DNA of 15,171 nucleotides from Clostridiales bacterium (GCA_021199695.1 JAJQHP010000206.1:1-15171), one strand, 5' to 3'. Shown: positions 1 to 7,176, counted from the stretch's first letter. Notes: generated by a model not told the origin, from the letters alone. A program made the numbers and translations.

Positions 1-30
1 AGGCCACCAACAAGCAGCGGAGGTATATAC

Positions 31-44
31 CGAGGCATTGCTTG
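31..44 (+). repeat. 14-bp direct repeat, copy 1
   Basis: CGAGGCATTGCTTG occurs here and again, identically, at 135-148. This copy lies near the presumed left end of the element, outside the foldable core. Confidence 0.8.
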
Positions 45-59
45 CTACAATATGTTTGA

Positions 60-270
60 CCCGGAACGGTGTTGGTAAAACAGTACTGTTCAACGGTTCA
101 TACCTAAGCTACAATGAAGGGGTAATCGGTCTTTCGAGGCATTGCTTGAGCTAACCACGCTCGTTTGTGCAAACAGTTAGCCGACCATTTCATTGCAGCG
201 TTCGATTGACGCAGGTTGAAGCATCGGAACCATCCGTACATTCGTGTAACTAAGCAAGCTGAATCGGTAA
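60..270 (+). ncRNA. Candidate IS110 bridge RNA (5' noncoding region)
   Basis: The stretch upstream of the recombinase gene has no plausible coding frame but folds by eye. A first stem-loop pairs GAAC and GTTG (64-67, 71-74) with CAAC and GTTC (91-94, 96-99), and its interior is the 12-bp palindrome AACAGTACTGTT (79-90). A second, larger stem pairs 109-118 (CTACAATGAA) with 189-198 (TTCATTGCAG), one mismatch, extended by GGT and CGG pairing with CCG and ACC near 181-187. It encloses a loop of about 45-50 nt holding a small GTTT-GTGC-AAAC hairpin (163-174). A 5' stem-loop followed by a large internal loop resembles the published bridge RNAs of IS110 elements. Transcript ends and guide segments could not be assigned. 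Confidence 0.42.
135..148 (+). repeat. 14-bp direct repeat, copy 2
   Basis: This is the second identical copy of CGAGGCATTGCTTG, starting 104 bp after the first. It lies inside the large loop of the candidate bridge RNA, where a guide segment would be expected. Confidence 0.8.
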
Positions 271-321
271 TGAACTGTGGCGGTCACCGGTTATAAAAAA
301 TCCATCGAAGGGGGCCAGTAT

Positions 322-1551
322 ATGAACACAGGCACCATTACATCAGTCGGAATCGATGTCTCCAAGCACAAGAGTACAGTTGCAGCACGGAGGCCGGGAG
401 GAGAGGTTGTACTCCTGCCCTTTGATGTCAAACATGATGTCGAAGGATTCAGCAGACTGGTGGAGACTCTGCACAGTATTGACGGCGAAACCAGGGTCGT
501 TCTGGAACACACAGGTATGTACTGGAGGCCCATCGCCTTAGCACTGAAGGAAGCTGGTTTTTTCGTCAGTGTGGTCAATGCAATTTTAATCCACGATTTC
601 AGCGATAATTCACTACGCAAGGTGAAGACGGACAAGGCCGATGCTTTGAAAATTGCAAATTATGGCCTGACATTCTGGCCTGATTTGCGGGAGTACTCAG
701 CAGAAGATGAGACACGGCAAATGCTGAAAATGCAGAGTCGGCTCTATGAAAGAACGACATCAACGGGTATCATGCTGAGGAATGGCCTGATCTCACTTCT
801 GGATCAGACATTCCCTGGAGCGAACAAGCTGTTCCGGGATGAAAGCCGGAACACCAAAGGTCATGTGAAGTGGGTAGATTTTGTGATCCGTTTCTGGCAT
901 AAGGAATGCGTGGCAACTTTGTCCTATCGTGCTTTTGCAGACACCTTCCAAAAATGGTGCAAAAGAACCGGCTATAGATTCAGCACTTCCGATGCCGAAA
1001 GAATCCATACCGCAGCCAGAAACGCAGTCGCCACGCTCCCTAAGAATGATAGTACAAAATTGCTGATAACGCAAGCGGCAAACAGCTTAAATGCCGTATA
1101 TGATTCGTTACAGGTTATCCGAACGGAAATGAACCGGCTGGCATCTCTGCTCCCGGAGTATAAACTTGTAATGAGCATGGAAGGCGTAGGGAAAGTTACC
1201 GGGCCGCAGCTTATGGCTGAGATCGGGGATGTGCGGCGCTTTTCTCATAAAGGCGCATTGGTGGCTTACGCAGGGGTGGATGCGCCTCCATACCAATCGG
1301 GCACCTTCGATGCAAAGAGCCGCCATGTTTCCAAGCGTGGCTCACCGCACTTGAGAAGAGTATTGTTCGAGATTGCCTCTATGATCTTGGTACATGGGAA
1401 CACGGATAACCCTGTTTTCTGCTTTATGGATAGAAAGCGGGCAGAGGGCAAACATTTCTATGTTTACACCGTTGCCGGCTCCGCAAAATTCCTGCGAATC
1501 TATTACGCAAAAGTAAAAGAGTACTTGAGTGTACAGGATGTCGCTTCGTAA
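322..1551 (+). CDS. IS110-family transposase (DEDD/serine recombinase), 409 aa
   Basis: This recombinase cuts and joins element and target DNA, in characterised relatives guided by a bridge RNA. The N-terminal RuvC-like domain carries the DEDD set: D12 in GIDVSKHKS, E62 in VVLEHTGMY, and D104 and D107 in KTDKADALK. The C-terminal domain has MEGVGKVTGPQLMAEIGD (about 286-303) and the serine motif KRGSPHLRR with S341 as predicted nucleophile. Between them lies a long helical stretch (about 130-275), so the protein is longer than compact family members of about 330 aa. The start at 322 is preferred over the in-frame GTG at 277 because AGGGGG at 309-314 sits 7 nt before it and the family's N-terminal strand begins just after it. 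All catalytic residues are present and no frameshift is seen, so it may be active. Confidence 0.95.
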   Translation: MNTGTITSVGIDVSKHKSTVAARRPGGEVVLLPFDVKHDVEGFSRLVETLHSIDGETRVVLEHTGMYWRPIALALKEAGFFVSVVNAILIHDFSDNSLRKVKTDKADALKIANYGLTFWPDLREYSAEDETRQMLKMQSRLYERTTSTGIMLRNGLISLLDQTFPGANKLFRDESRNTKGHVKWVDFVIRFWHKECVATLSYRAFADTFQKWCKRTGYRFSTSDAERIHTAARNAVATLPKNDSTKLLITQAANSLNAVYDSLQVIRTEMNRLASLLPEYKLVMSMEGVGKVTGPQLMAEIGDVRRFSHKGALVAYAGVDAPPYQSGTFDAKSRHVSKRGSPHLRRVLFEIASMILVHGNTDNPVFCFMDRKRAEGKHFYVYTVAGSAKFLRIYYAKVKEYLSVQDVAS

Positions 1552-1800
1552 AACCTGGAGCCAGCCGCGAATAAAGCGAGTAGCTATATGTCAGTCATTT
1601 TTGCTCTAAACCCTGTAGAGCCTGATTCTGAAGGAAATTTGAATCGGGCGGCAGCGGCTCCGCCCGTTGCCGCCTTGACTACACTGCAACGCCGACAGGA
1701 ACGGATGTCAAGGGCGGCGATGCAGTCGCCGTTCATCGGAGCGCCGCTTAGCGGTGCGCAGACCCTTGACCTCTGGGCCTGGCGGTGTTAATTCAGCCCC
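1552..1800 (+). other. Hairpin-dense 3' noncoding region of the IS element
   Basis: No convincing gene is seen here. A 67-codon frame at 1588-1791 has no clear ribosome site and low-complexity Ala-rich content. The segment is packed with inverted repeats: CGGGCGG/CCGCCCG (1645-1651 with 1660-1666), GCCGCCTTGAC with GTCAAGGGCGGC (1669-1679 with 1707-1718), CGGCGA/TCGCCG (1715-1720 with 1726-1731) and CCGC/GCGG (1744-1747 with 1751-1754). GTCAAGGG (1707-1714) can instead pair with CCCTTGAC (1763-1770), enclosing two of the hairpins in a three-way-junction-like fold. It could be element end structure, a second RNA or transcription stop signals. Confidence 0.5.
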
Positions 1801-1842
1801 CGCTTAAGTTTACGCGCTACCATTTTGCTGTGATAATCCCGG

Positions 1843-1876
1843 CCTGCAATTATGGTTCATTGTTGCAGGTCTTTTT
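1843..1876 (+). terminator. Possible intrinsic terminator on + strand
   Basis: CCTGCAA (1843-1849) pairs with TTGCAGG (1863-1869), followed by TCTTTTT (1870-1876). The 13-nt loop is large and the stem only 7 bp, so this is a modest candidate for ending transcription coming from the IS side. The rest of 1800-2000 is T-rich and shows no gene. Confidence 0.4.
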
Positions 1877-2000
1877 GCCATGCTCTTTTTTCTCAGCCTG
1901 CTGTCTGCAAATTTTTTGCGTTTTGGGCTTGACACCTATTAGCAGGTTTGCCATTCGATATGCAACTGCACAGTTTATTCTTGCCCCATTCCACACGATT

Positions 2001-2034
2001 AACCCCGCCGGGAGAGTTCTCTCCCGGCGGGGTT
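2001..2034 (-). terminator. Strong hairpin terminator after the GH3 gene
   Basis: AACCCCGCCGGGAGAG (2001-2016) is perfectly complementary to 2019-2034, giving a 16-bp stem with a minimal TT loop (in practice a tetraloop). It lies 27 bp past the GH3 stop codon on the minus strand. The trailing T tract is weak on both strands (GGGGTTAATCG on minus), so it may work bidirectionally or as a 3' stabilising hairpin. Confidence 0.72.
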
Positions 2035-2060
2035 CTCTATTTGGGAAGCAGATTTTGTCG

Positions 2061-4865
2061 TTATTTTGCGGCGTTTGCGGCCTTCCACCGCTTCATCCTG
2101 CCGTGGCGGCGGACGAAGTAGAGCACGCACAGGGCCACCAGAGCCACGTCCACCACACCTACGGTGATGTACAGCCAGTAGGCCACGGGGGTGTAGCTGA
2201 CCTCCTCGCCCACGCTGTTGGCGGCGGTGTAGAGAATGTTATGGGTGGCGGTGCGGAGGGCCTGCTGCCCGGCGTTGGTGCCGGTCAGGGCCTCGGTGGG
2301 GGACTGGATGTTGGCCAGGGACAGAATCAGGTCGTTGCCTGCGAGGATGGCCCGGTCAATGTTCACATAGGACAGCTGGAGGATGCAGTCGGTGACGACG
2401 GTGCCCTCAAAGCCCCACTCCTCCCGGAGGACGGTGTTGAGCAGTGCGGAGTTCTCCGCGGCGCAGACCGCGCCGATTCGGTTGAAGGAGGACATGATGC
2501 CACGGGTGCCGCCCTCTTTCACGGCGATTTCAAAGGCTTTGAAGTAAATCTCCCGCATGGCCTGCTCGTTGACCCAGGTCAGCAGACCGCCGGAATCCCG
2601 GTTGGACTCCTGGTCGTTGACGGCGAAGTGCTTGCAGTAGGTGGTCACACCCTGGGATTGGATGCCCTGCACCTCAGCGGCGGCCATCATGCCGGAGTGG
2701 AGGCCGTCCTCGGAGTAATACTCGTAGTTCCGGCCGGAGAAGGGGGAGCGGTGGATGTTCATAGCAGGGGCGTACAGGGCAGCCACGTCCATGGCGATGG
2801 CTTCCTGGGCGAAGGTCGCGCCCATCTCATAGGCCAGGTCAGTGTTCCAGGTGCAGGCCAGGACGGACTGGGCGCAGTACTGGGTGCCGGTGGTGCCCGC
2901 CATGATGTTGTTGACGCCGTTGGGACCGTCCACCTCCACATAGGCGGACTTGCCCACGGAGGCCACGGCCTGGGTGGCCCAGCCGCCGTTGGAGACCAGA
3001 TTCACCATCTCGTCCACGGAAACCTGCTCCAGCAGTTCCTCCCAGGCGGGGTCGTCATAGTCCAGACCGGCCACATCTTCCAGGGTCAGGCCGTGGTCGG
3101 CCACCGCGATGGCCTCGGCGCTCTCATCGGTGGGGACGGTGGTGTCATTGATGACGGCCAGGGTCTCCTCAGAGGCCTCCCGGCTGAAGGCGGCCCGCTC
3201 GGTGGGGAAGGTGTCCTCCCAGTCGGCCCGGGAGAGGTAGGTGGTGCACTCGCCAAAGCTGACGTCGTCAAACTGGTTGACAGCGGCTACCGCGTCGGTG
3301 GAGCGGGCGCCGTCGTTCGCGTCGTTGTAAATCACGTCGGCGTCCACGGTGACGGTGCGGCTGTCGATGAGGTCGTGGGAGTTGTTCATAAGCTTGATCT
3401 CATACTCCCCGGCCTCCAGGACGTAAGCGCCGCCCTCGGCCTTGATGCCGGAGTAGTCGTAGGAGGCCATGTCCTCATAGAGGAAGCTGATGGTGACCGT
3501 CTCGCTTGTGCCAGGCTCCAGGGTCTCCGTCTTGTCGAAGTCCGCCAGGACGACCTCGCTCTTCTCGATGCCGCCCAGGGTGTAGGGGGCGGTGTAGTAG
3601 ACCTGCACCACGTCCTTGCCCGCCACAGAGCCGGTGTTGGTGACGGTGACATCCACGGTGATGGTGGTGCCGTCGTCGGTGAAGTTGGTGATCTCCTGGT
3701 CAAAGCTGGTGTAGCTCAGGCCGTAGCCGAAGGGGTACTGGACGGTGGCGTCGTAGTCGATGAAGCCGTCCGCCGCCGCCGTCTCATAGTAGCGGTAGCC
3801 CACATAGATGCCCTCGATGTAGTCCACATAGTGGTAGTTGTCCGGGTCTGTGCCGGCGGCGATGGGGTTGGTGTTCGTCCACTCAATATTGGTGTAGTCG
3901 TAGTCGCCCAGGCTGTAGTAGCTGGGGGCGCTCTCCACCTCATAGGCGAAGGTGTCGGAGGTGCGGCCGGAGGGGTTCACGATGCCTGCCAGCACCTCGC
4001 CCACGGCGTTGGCGCCGGTGGAGCCCAGGCAGCCGATCCACAGGGCGGCGTCGATGCCGTCCTCCTCCAGCCAGCCCAGCTCCATGGCGTTGGTAGAGTT
4101 GACCAGGACGATGACGGTGTCAAAGTTCTCCTTGATCATGTTCAGCACGTCGATCTCCACCTGCTGGAGCTCCAGATAGTGCTTGCCCGCGTCGCCGCCG
4201 CTGACCGTCTGCTCGGTCAGCGCGCCGGAGGCCACGATCTCAGTGACCTTGTCGGGGTCCATGTCCATGGGCAGGTCTGCGCCCTCGCCGCCCAGACGGG
4301 AGATGACGAACACGGCCACGCTGGAATAGGCCTTGGCGTTCTCCAGCAGCTCATCGGAGTACTCGTCCACAGACGGCTCGTTGATGTCGAAGTTATTGCC
4401 GGTGTAGCCCACGCCGGTACGCTCGATATAGTGCTCGTCGTAGAAGTCTACCAGCTCCTGGTTGACGGTGAGCCCGGCGTTCTCCAGGCCCTGGGCCAGG
4501 GTCACGTTGTTGGTGCTGTCGCCGGAGCCGGAGCCGGAGCCGCCGTACACGGTGTCCCGGGAGCCGTAGCCGAACAGGTTGACGGCGGTGCCGGAGGACA
4601 GGGGCAGGGTGCTGTCGTTGTTCTCCAGCAGGACGATGCCCTCGCTCTCGATCTCCTGGGTCATGTCCTTGGAGGCCTGGGCGGCTGCGGCGGTGGCCTC
4701 CTCGTCGGCAGCGGGGGCCAGGAAAGAGTTGATGGTGTCAAAATACTGGGGGACCAGAGTGATCAGCGCTGCGTTGAGCACGATCAGGATGACCAAAAAG
4801 ATGCACATCAGTACGAAGGGCACCTTTCCGGGGCGGCGGACGCCGCCTTGGGCGGTTTCTTTCAT
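2061..4865 (-). CDS. Membrane-anchored GH3 glycosidase with reversed domain order, 934 aa
   Basis: This is a predicted family-3 beta-glycosidase (beta-glucosidase or beta-xylosidase type). A membrane segment at about residues 16-38 is followed by the GH3 alpha/beta-sandwich domain (about 65-310), which carries SRLGGEGADLP with E194 as candidate acid/base. Next come a fibronectin-III-like domain (about 385-465) and then the TIM-barrel domain (about 600-870). The barrel has VDGPNGVNN, GRNYEYYSEDG, KHFAVNDQE and GTVVTD with D826 as predicted nucleophile. A second membrane helix (about 893-918) and a basic tail RRHGRMKR end the protein. Usual GH3 enzymes have the barrel first; the swapped order is known in some rumen clostridial enzymes. 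The start at 4865 is set by AAGGAGG at 4874-4880, 8 nt upstream; the open frame continues into the kinase gene but without signals. The substrate cannot be told. It is probably controlled by the upstream kinase/regulator pair. Confidence 0.9.
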   Translation of the reverse strand: MKETAQGGVRRPGKVPFVLMCIFLVILIVLNAALITLVPQYFDTINSFLAPAADEEATAAAAQASKDMTQEIESEGIVLLENNDSTLPLSSGTAVNLFGYGSRDTVYGGSGSGSGDSTNNVTLAQGLENAGLTVNQELVDFYDEHYIERTGVGYTGNNFDINEPSVDEYSDELLENAKAYSSVAVFVISRLGGEGADLPMDMDPDKVTEIVASGALTEQTVSGGDAGKHYLELQQVEIDVLNMIKENFDTVIVLVNSTNAMELGWLEEDGIDAALWIGCLGSTGANAVGEVLAGIVNPSGRTSDTFAYEVESAPSYYSLGDYDYTNIEWTNTNPIAAGTDPDNYHYVDYIEGIYVGYRYYETAAADGFIDYDATVQYPFGYGLSYTSFDQEITNFTDDGTTITVDVTVTNTGSVAGKDVVQVYYTAPYTLGGIEKSEVVLADFDKTETLEPGTSETVTISFLYEDMASYDYSGIKAEGGAYVLEAGEYEIKLMNNSHDLIDSRTVTVDADVIYNDANDGARSTDAVAAVNQFDDVSFGECTTYLSRADWEDTFPTERAAFSREASEETLAVINDTTVPTDESAEAIAVADHGLTLEDVAGLDYDDPAWEELLEQVSVDEMVNLVSNGGWATQAVASVGKSAYVEVDGPNGVNNIMAGTTGTQYCAQSVLACTWNTDLAYEMGATFAQEAIAMDVAALYAPAMNIHRSPFSGRNYEYYSEDGLHSGMMAAAEVQGIQSQGVTTYCKHFAVNDQESNRDSGGLLTWVNEQAMREIYFKAFEIAVKEGGTRGIMSSFNRIGAVCAAENSALLNTVLREEWGFEGTVVTDCILQLSYVNIDRAILAGNDLILSLANIQSPTEALTGTNAGQQALRTATHNILYTAANSVGEEVSYTPVAYWLYITVGVVDVALVALCVLYFVRRHGRMKRWKAANAAK

Positions 4866-4883
4866 AAAATTTTCCTCCTTTTT

Positions 4884-4898
4884 CCAGAGATTCTCTGG
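4884..4898 (-). promoter_or_regulatory. 5' UTR hairpin just ahead of the GH3 ribosome site
   Basis: CCAGAG (4884-4889) pairs with CTCTGG (4893-4898), leaving a 3-nt loop. In the minus-strand mRNA it ends 3 nt before the AAGGAGG ribosome site (4874-4880), so it could influence translation or mRNA stability. It is short and may be incidental. Confidence 0.4.
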
Positions 4899-4910
4899 CT
4901 TGCTGCCCTC

Positions 4911-4919
4911 AGCATAGCA
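4911..4919 (-). promoter_or_regulatory. Extended -10 promoter for the GH3 gene
   Basis: On the minus strand TGCTATGCT gives TGn plus a TATGCT -10 box. At the matching -35 position (about 4934-4939) the sequence is CCTCCT, unlike TTGACA. A promoter with a good -10 and no -35 is expected to need an activator, which fits the direct repeats just upstream. Confidence 0.5.
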
Positions 4920-4946
4920 CAGGGAGACGGAAAAAGGAGGAAGGCT

Positions 4947-4981
4947 GACCCAGTTTGCGCGTTTTTTGACGTAACTTGCGC
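4947..4981 (-). promoter_or_regulatory. Candidate LytTR-type operator (21-bp-period direct repeats)
   Basis: GACCCAGTTTGCGC (4947-4960) and GACGTAACTTGCGC (4968-4981) share GAC at one end and TTGCGC at the other and are exactly 21 bp apart, two helical turns. LytTR regulators such as AgrA and ComE bind about 9-bp direct repeats separated by about 12 bp, the same period. The repeat ends about 7 bp upstream of the expected -35 of the GH3 promoter. The neighbouring response regulator carries a LytTR domain. The core CCAGTTTGC partly matches the AgrA-type motif; the second copy matches less well. Confidence 0.5.
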
Positions 4982-5017
4982 CACTTACAGAAAAGACATC
5001 TCTGATAGGATTGTCTA

Positions 5018-6337
5018 TTATGACTGATACCGGGGGATGGTCACCCGGAGGAGGAAAATGTTGTCCTCGGTCTGGACAGTGAGGAAGCCCCCGTACTTTT
5101 CCGCCGTGTAGCGGATGCTCTTGAGCCCGAAGCCGTGATACCCCGGCTCCTGTGCCTTGGTGGTCTCCGGCAGATCGCCCTCCCCCTTCAGCGTGCCGCT
5201 GTAGTAGTTCTCCATCTGGAGAAAGACCAGGTCCGCCCGGGCGAAGACGGTGACGGCGATGGTGCGCAGCTCCTCGTCCTCCAGGGCGCTCACCGCCTCG
5301 ATGGCGTTGTCCAGGGCGTTGCCGAACAGGGCATAGATGTCCACGGCGTCCATAAAGGAGAGGCAGGCCCCGTCCGCCACGCAGGTCAGGGTGATGCCCC
5401 ACTGCTCGCAGAGCAGGCTCTTCTCCGTCAGCACCGTGTCCAGCACCCCGTTGCCCGTCTCCACCATGGAGTCGTAGATCATCACCGACTGCTCCAGCTC
5501 CTGGATGGACCTGTCCCGCTGGCCCTGGTCGGAGATGCTGCGGAGGGCGGCGATCTGGTGCTTCAGGTCGTGGCACTTGCGGTTGATGAGCTCCACGTTC
5601 TCCGTAGCCATTTCATACTGGGCCTTGTGCTGGAGCCAGAGCTGCTCCTGGGCGTCCAGCCTGCGCTGGTCGTCCAGCCGCCGCTTCTGGTTCACCTGGA
5701 TCCACAGCACAAAGGAGCAGCAGGCGATGGCGTAGAGCAGACAGACGGGGTACAGCGTCCCGTCCACCGTCCGCAGCTCCTGGGCCACGGCACTGAGCAC
5801 CAGGGATACGGACAGGGCGCTGACGGTGGTAGCCAGGGAGTAGGCCCCCTTCACCAGGTATTCCCTGCCGGTGAGCAGATGCCGGGCGAAGGAGTAATAG
5901 GCCACCAGATAGACCAGTCCGTAGACCAGCAGATAGCCGACGTTATAGCTTGTGGTCGTGTTTTCCAGCACCTGGGGAAACAGCAGCCGGTGGAAGCAGT
6001 AGGCCAGGTGCTGGGTCAGATAGGCGCAGGTCGTGCCGTAAAAGGCCTCCCGGAGGGGGAGCCGGAAGCACAGAAGGACCAGCCCGGCCACGGCAAAGTA
6101 GGCGGCGAAGGAGTAGATCAGAGAATAGGCCATCTGGCTCTGCCACGCCCCCGGCAGCAGGACGTTCCACAGGCCCAACACCCACAGGGGCAGAAGAAGC
6201 GCAAGAATCCCGCCCGGCAGGAGCCGGATGAAAAAGTGGTTTCTCCTGGGACACCGGGCAAAATAGAGGGCGGCGGCCACCATCAGCTCCGCCGGGAGGG
6301 ACAGGGACAGCAGGAAATCTCCCCACGATTCGATCAC
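5018..6337 (-). CDS. AgrC-like GHKL sensor histidine kinase, 439 aa
   Basis: This membrane sensor kinase belongs to the group that partners LytTR regulators. The first about 215 residues are hydrophobic, with roughly six membrane helices and no large outside domain. They are followed by a charged helical linker (about 215-250), the phosphoacceptor motif RKCHDLKHQ (H256), and a GHKL ATPase domain with N box FGNALDNAIEA (N340, D343, N344) and G box HGFGLKSIRYTAEKYGG (about 401-417). The GTG start at 6337 is chosen because its GTGA overlaps the stop of the regulator gene and GGAGGT lies 8 nt upstream (6346-6351). Agr-type kinases often sense peptides, but no peptide or AgrB-like gene is visible, so the signal is unknown. 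The GH3 gene follows 152 bp downstream. Confidence 0.92.
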   Translation of the reverse strand: MIESWGDFLLSLSLPAELMVAAALYFARCPRRNHFFIRLLPGGILALLLPLWVLGLWNVLLPGAWQSQMAYSLIYSFAAYFAVAGLVLLCFRLPLREAFYGTTCAYLTQHLAYCFHRLLFPQVLENTTTSYNVGYLLVYGLVYLVAYYSFARHLLTGREYLVKGAYSLATTVSALSVSLVLSAVAQELRTVDGTLYPVCLLYAIACCSFVLWIQVNQKRRLDDQRRLDAQEQLWLQHKAQYEMATENVELINRKCHDLKHQIAALRSISDQGQRDRSIQELEQSVMIYDSMVETGNGVLDTVLTEKSLLCEQWGITLTCVADGACLSFMDAVDIYALFGNALDNAIEAVSALEDEELRTIAVTVFARADLVFLQMENYYSGTLKGEGDLPETTKAQEPGYHGFGLKSIRYTAEKYGGFLTVQTEDNIFLLRVTIPRYQS

Positions 6338-7044
6338 TGGAACCCACCTCCCAGATAGTCGGACAGCTGTTGCAGCACTTCCTTCCGCTTGGGACGGCTG
6401 ACAGGGATCTCCTGCCCGTCCACCAGCAGGGCGTCCCGCTTTACCCCGGCGACGTTGGCCAGGTTCACCAGATAGCTGTGGCTGCACCGGACAAAGGGCA
6501 GCCCCGCCAGCTGTTCCTCCATGTCCTGGAGGCTGCCCCGGATGACAAAGGTTTCCTCCGAGGTGTGGATGTGGAGCCGGTGGTTGATGACCTCGATGTA
6601 GGAGACAGTGTCGGTGGCTACCCGGCGGGACAGGTCCCCGTCGCTGACCATGAGATACCGGCGGCTCCGGCGTCCGGCGATGCCCAATGCCTTTTTCAGC
6701 TTGAGGGAAAACTGGGGGTACTTCACCGGTTTTAGGACAAAGTCCATGGCGTCCACCTCATAGCCTCGGATGGCGAACCGGGCCATATTGGTGATGAAGA
6801 TGAGCACCACCGCCGGGTCCTGCTCCCGGATGCGTTTGGCGGCGCTCATGCCGTCCAGGTTGGGCATTTCGATGTCCATCAAAATCACGTCCCACACCGG
6901 GCGATAGTCCTCCACCACGTCCAGCCCGTCGGGGAACAGGGTGGTTTGCAGCTCTGTCCCCGTCTCCCGGCTGTACCGCTCTACATACTCCTGGAGCTGC
7001 CGGGCGCAGACGGCGTCGTCCTCCACAATGGCGATACGGGGCAT
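6334..7044 (-). CDS. LytTR-family response regulator, 236 aa
   Basis: This is a DNA-binding response regulator and the likely partner of the kinase it overlaps by 4 nt. The receiver domain (about 1-120) has acidic residues E8, D9 and D10, the phosphorylation site D57 in LMDIEMP and the conserved lysine K105 in LKPVKY. The LytTR DNA-binding domain (about 133-232) contains VSYIEVINHRLHIHT, FVRCSHSYLVNL and IPVSRPKRKEV, typical of the AgrA/LytR group. AAGGAGGG at 7052-7059 sets the ATG at 7044. The gene is first in its transcription unit, with a consensus-like promoter at 7077-7105. It is inferred to bind the direct repeats in front of the GH3 gene. Confidence 0.95.
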   Translation of the reverse strand: MPRIAIVEDDAVCARQLQEYVERYSRETGTELQTTLFPDGLDVVEDYRPVWDVILMDIEMPNLDGMSAAKRIREQDPAVVLIFITNMARFAIRGYEVDAMDFVLKPVKYPQFSLKLKKALGIAGRRSRRYLMVSDGDLSRRVATDTVSYIEVINHRLHIHTSEETFVIRGSLQDMEEQLAGLPFVRCSHSYLVNLANVAGVKRDALLVDGQEIPVSRPKRKEVLQQLSDYLGGGFQ

Positions 7045-7076
7045 GGCGATCCCTCCTTTCAGGCAAATCCGAGGAT

Positions 7077-7105
7077 ATTATAGCAGTATTTTTGATGGAA
7101 GTAAA
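7077..7105 (-). promoter_or_regulatory. Promoter of the response regulator/kinase unit
   Basis: On the minus strand the -35 is TTTACT (7105-7100) and the -10 is a perfect TATAAT (7082-7077), with a 17-nt spacer and TGC just before the -10, an extended -10. Transcription would start near 7070, about 25 nt before the ATG. Confidence 0.8.
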
Positions 7106-7176
7106 TGAAAACGTCATCCCGTTCATGTGGGCAGATGAGAAAATCCGCCAACTGCGATGTCTTTGCCCATGTGAAC

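Larger units (their letters stand above)
1..1790 (+). mobile_element. IS110-family insertion sequence (ends unresolved)
   Basis: A single intact IS110-type recombinase gene (322-1551) is flanked by long noncoding DNA on both sides that is less GC-rich and differently composed from the clostridial genes beyond about 2000. IS110 elements typically lack terminal inverted repeats and target duplications, move through a circular intermediate and carry a noncoding bridge RNA in one end, which fits the structured 5' region here. The left end may lie at or before position 1. The right end is placed near 1790 only because the hairpin-rich 3' segment stops about there; it could be anywhere from 1552 to about 2000. 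Presence of the element is well supported; the boundaries are a guess. Confidence 0.55.

Noticed and set aside
1588..1791. A 67-codon frame in the IS 3' region
   Set aside because: No ribosome site and biased Ala/Pro content. The DNA is better explained by the dense hairpins; a small gene cannot be fully excluded.
4994..5016. Short hairpin AGACA/TGTCT with a T run after the kinase gene
   Set aside because: A 5-bp AT-containing stem is too weak to call a terminator; read-through into the GH3 gene remains possible.
1785..5027. A 1080-codon open frame on the + strand opposite the GH3 gene
   Set aside because: It is antisense to a clear enzyme gene, is rich in G, H, V and A as expected for the complement of GC-rich coding sequence, and has no family motif or ribosome site.
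4866..5576. Upstream extension of the GH3 frame to 1171 codons
   Set aside because: The added 237 residues run inside the kinase gene in another frame and lack a start signal; AAGGAGG and the membrane segment mark the start at 4865.
5135..6358. A 407-codon + strand frame opposite the kinase gene
   Set aside because: It is antisense to a gene with full GHKL motifs and its translation is low-complexity with no recognisable domain.
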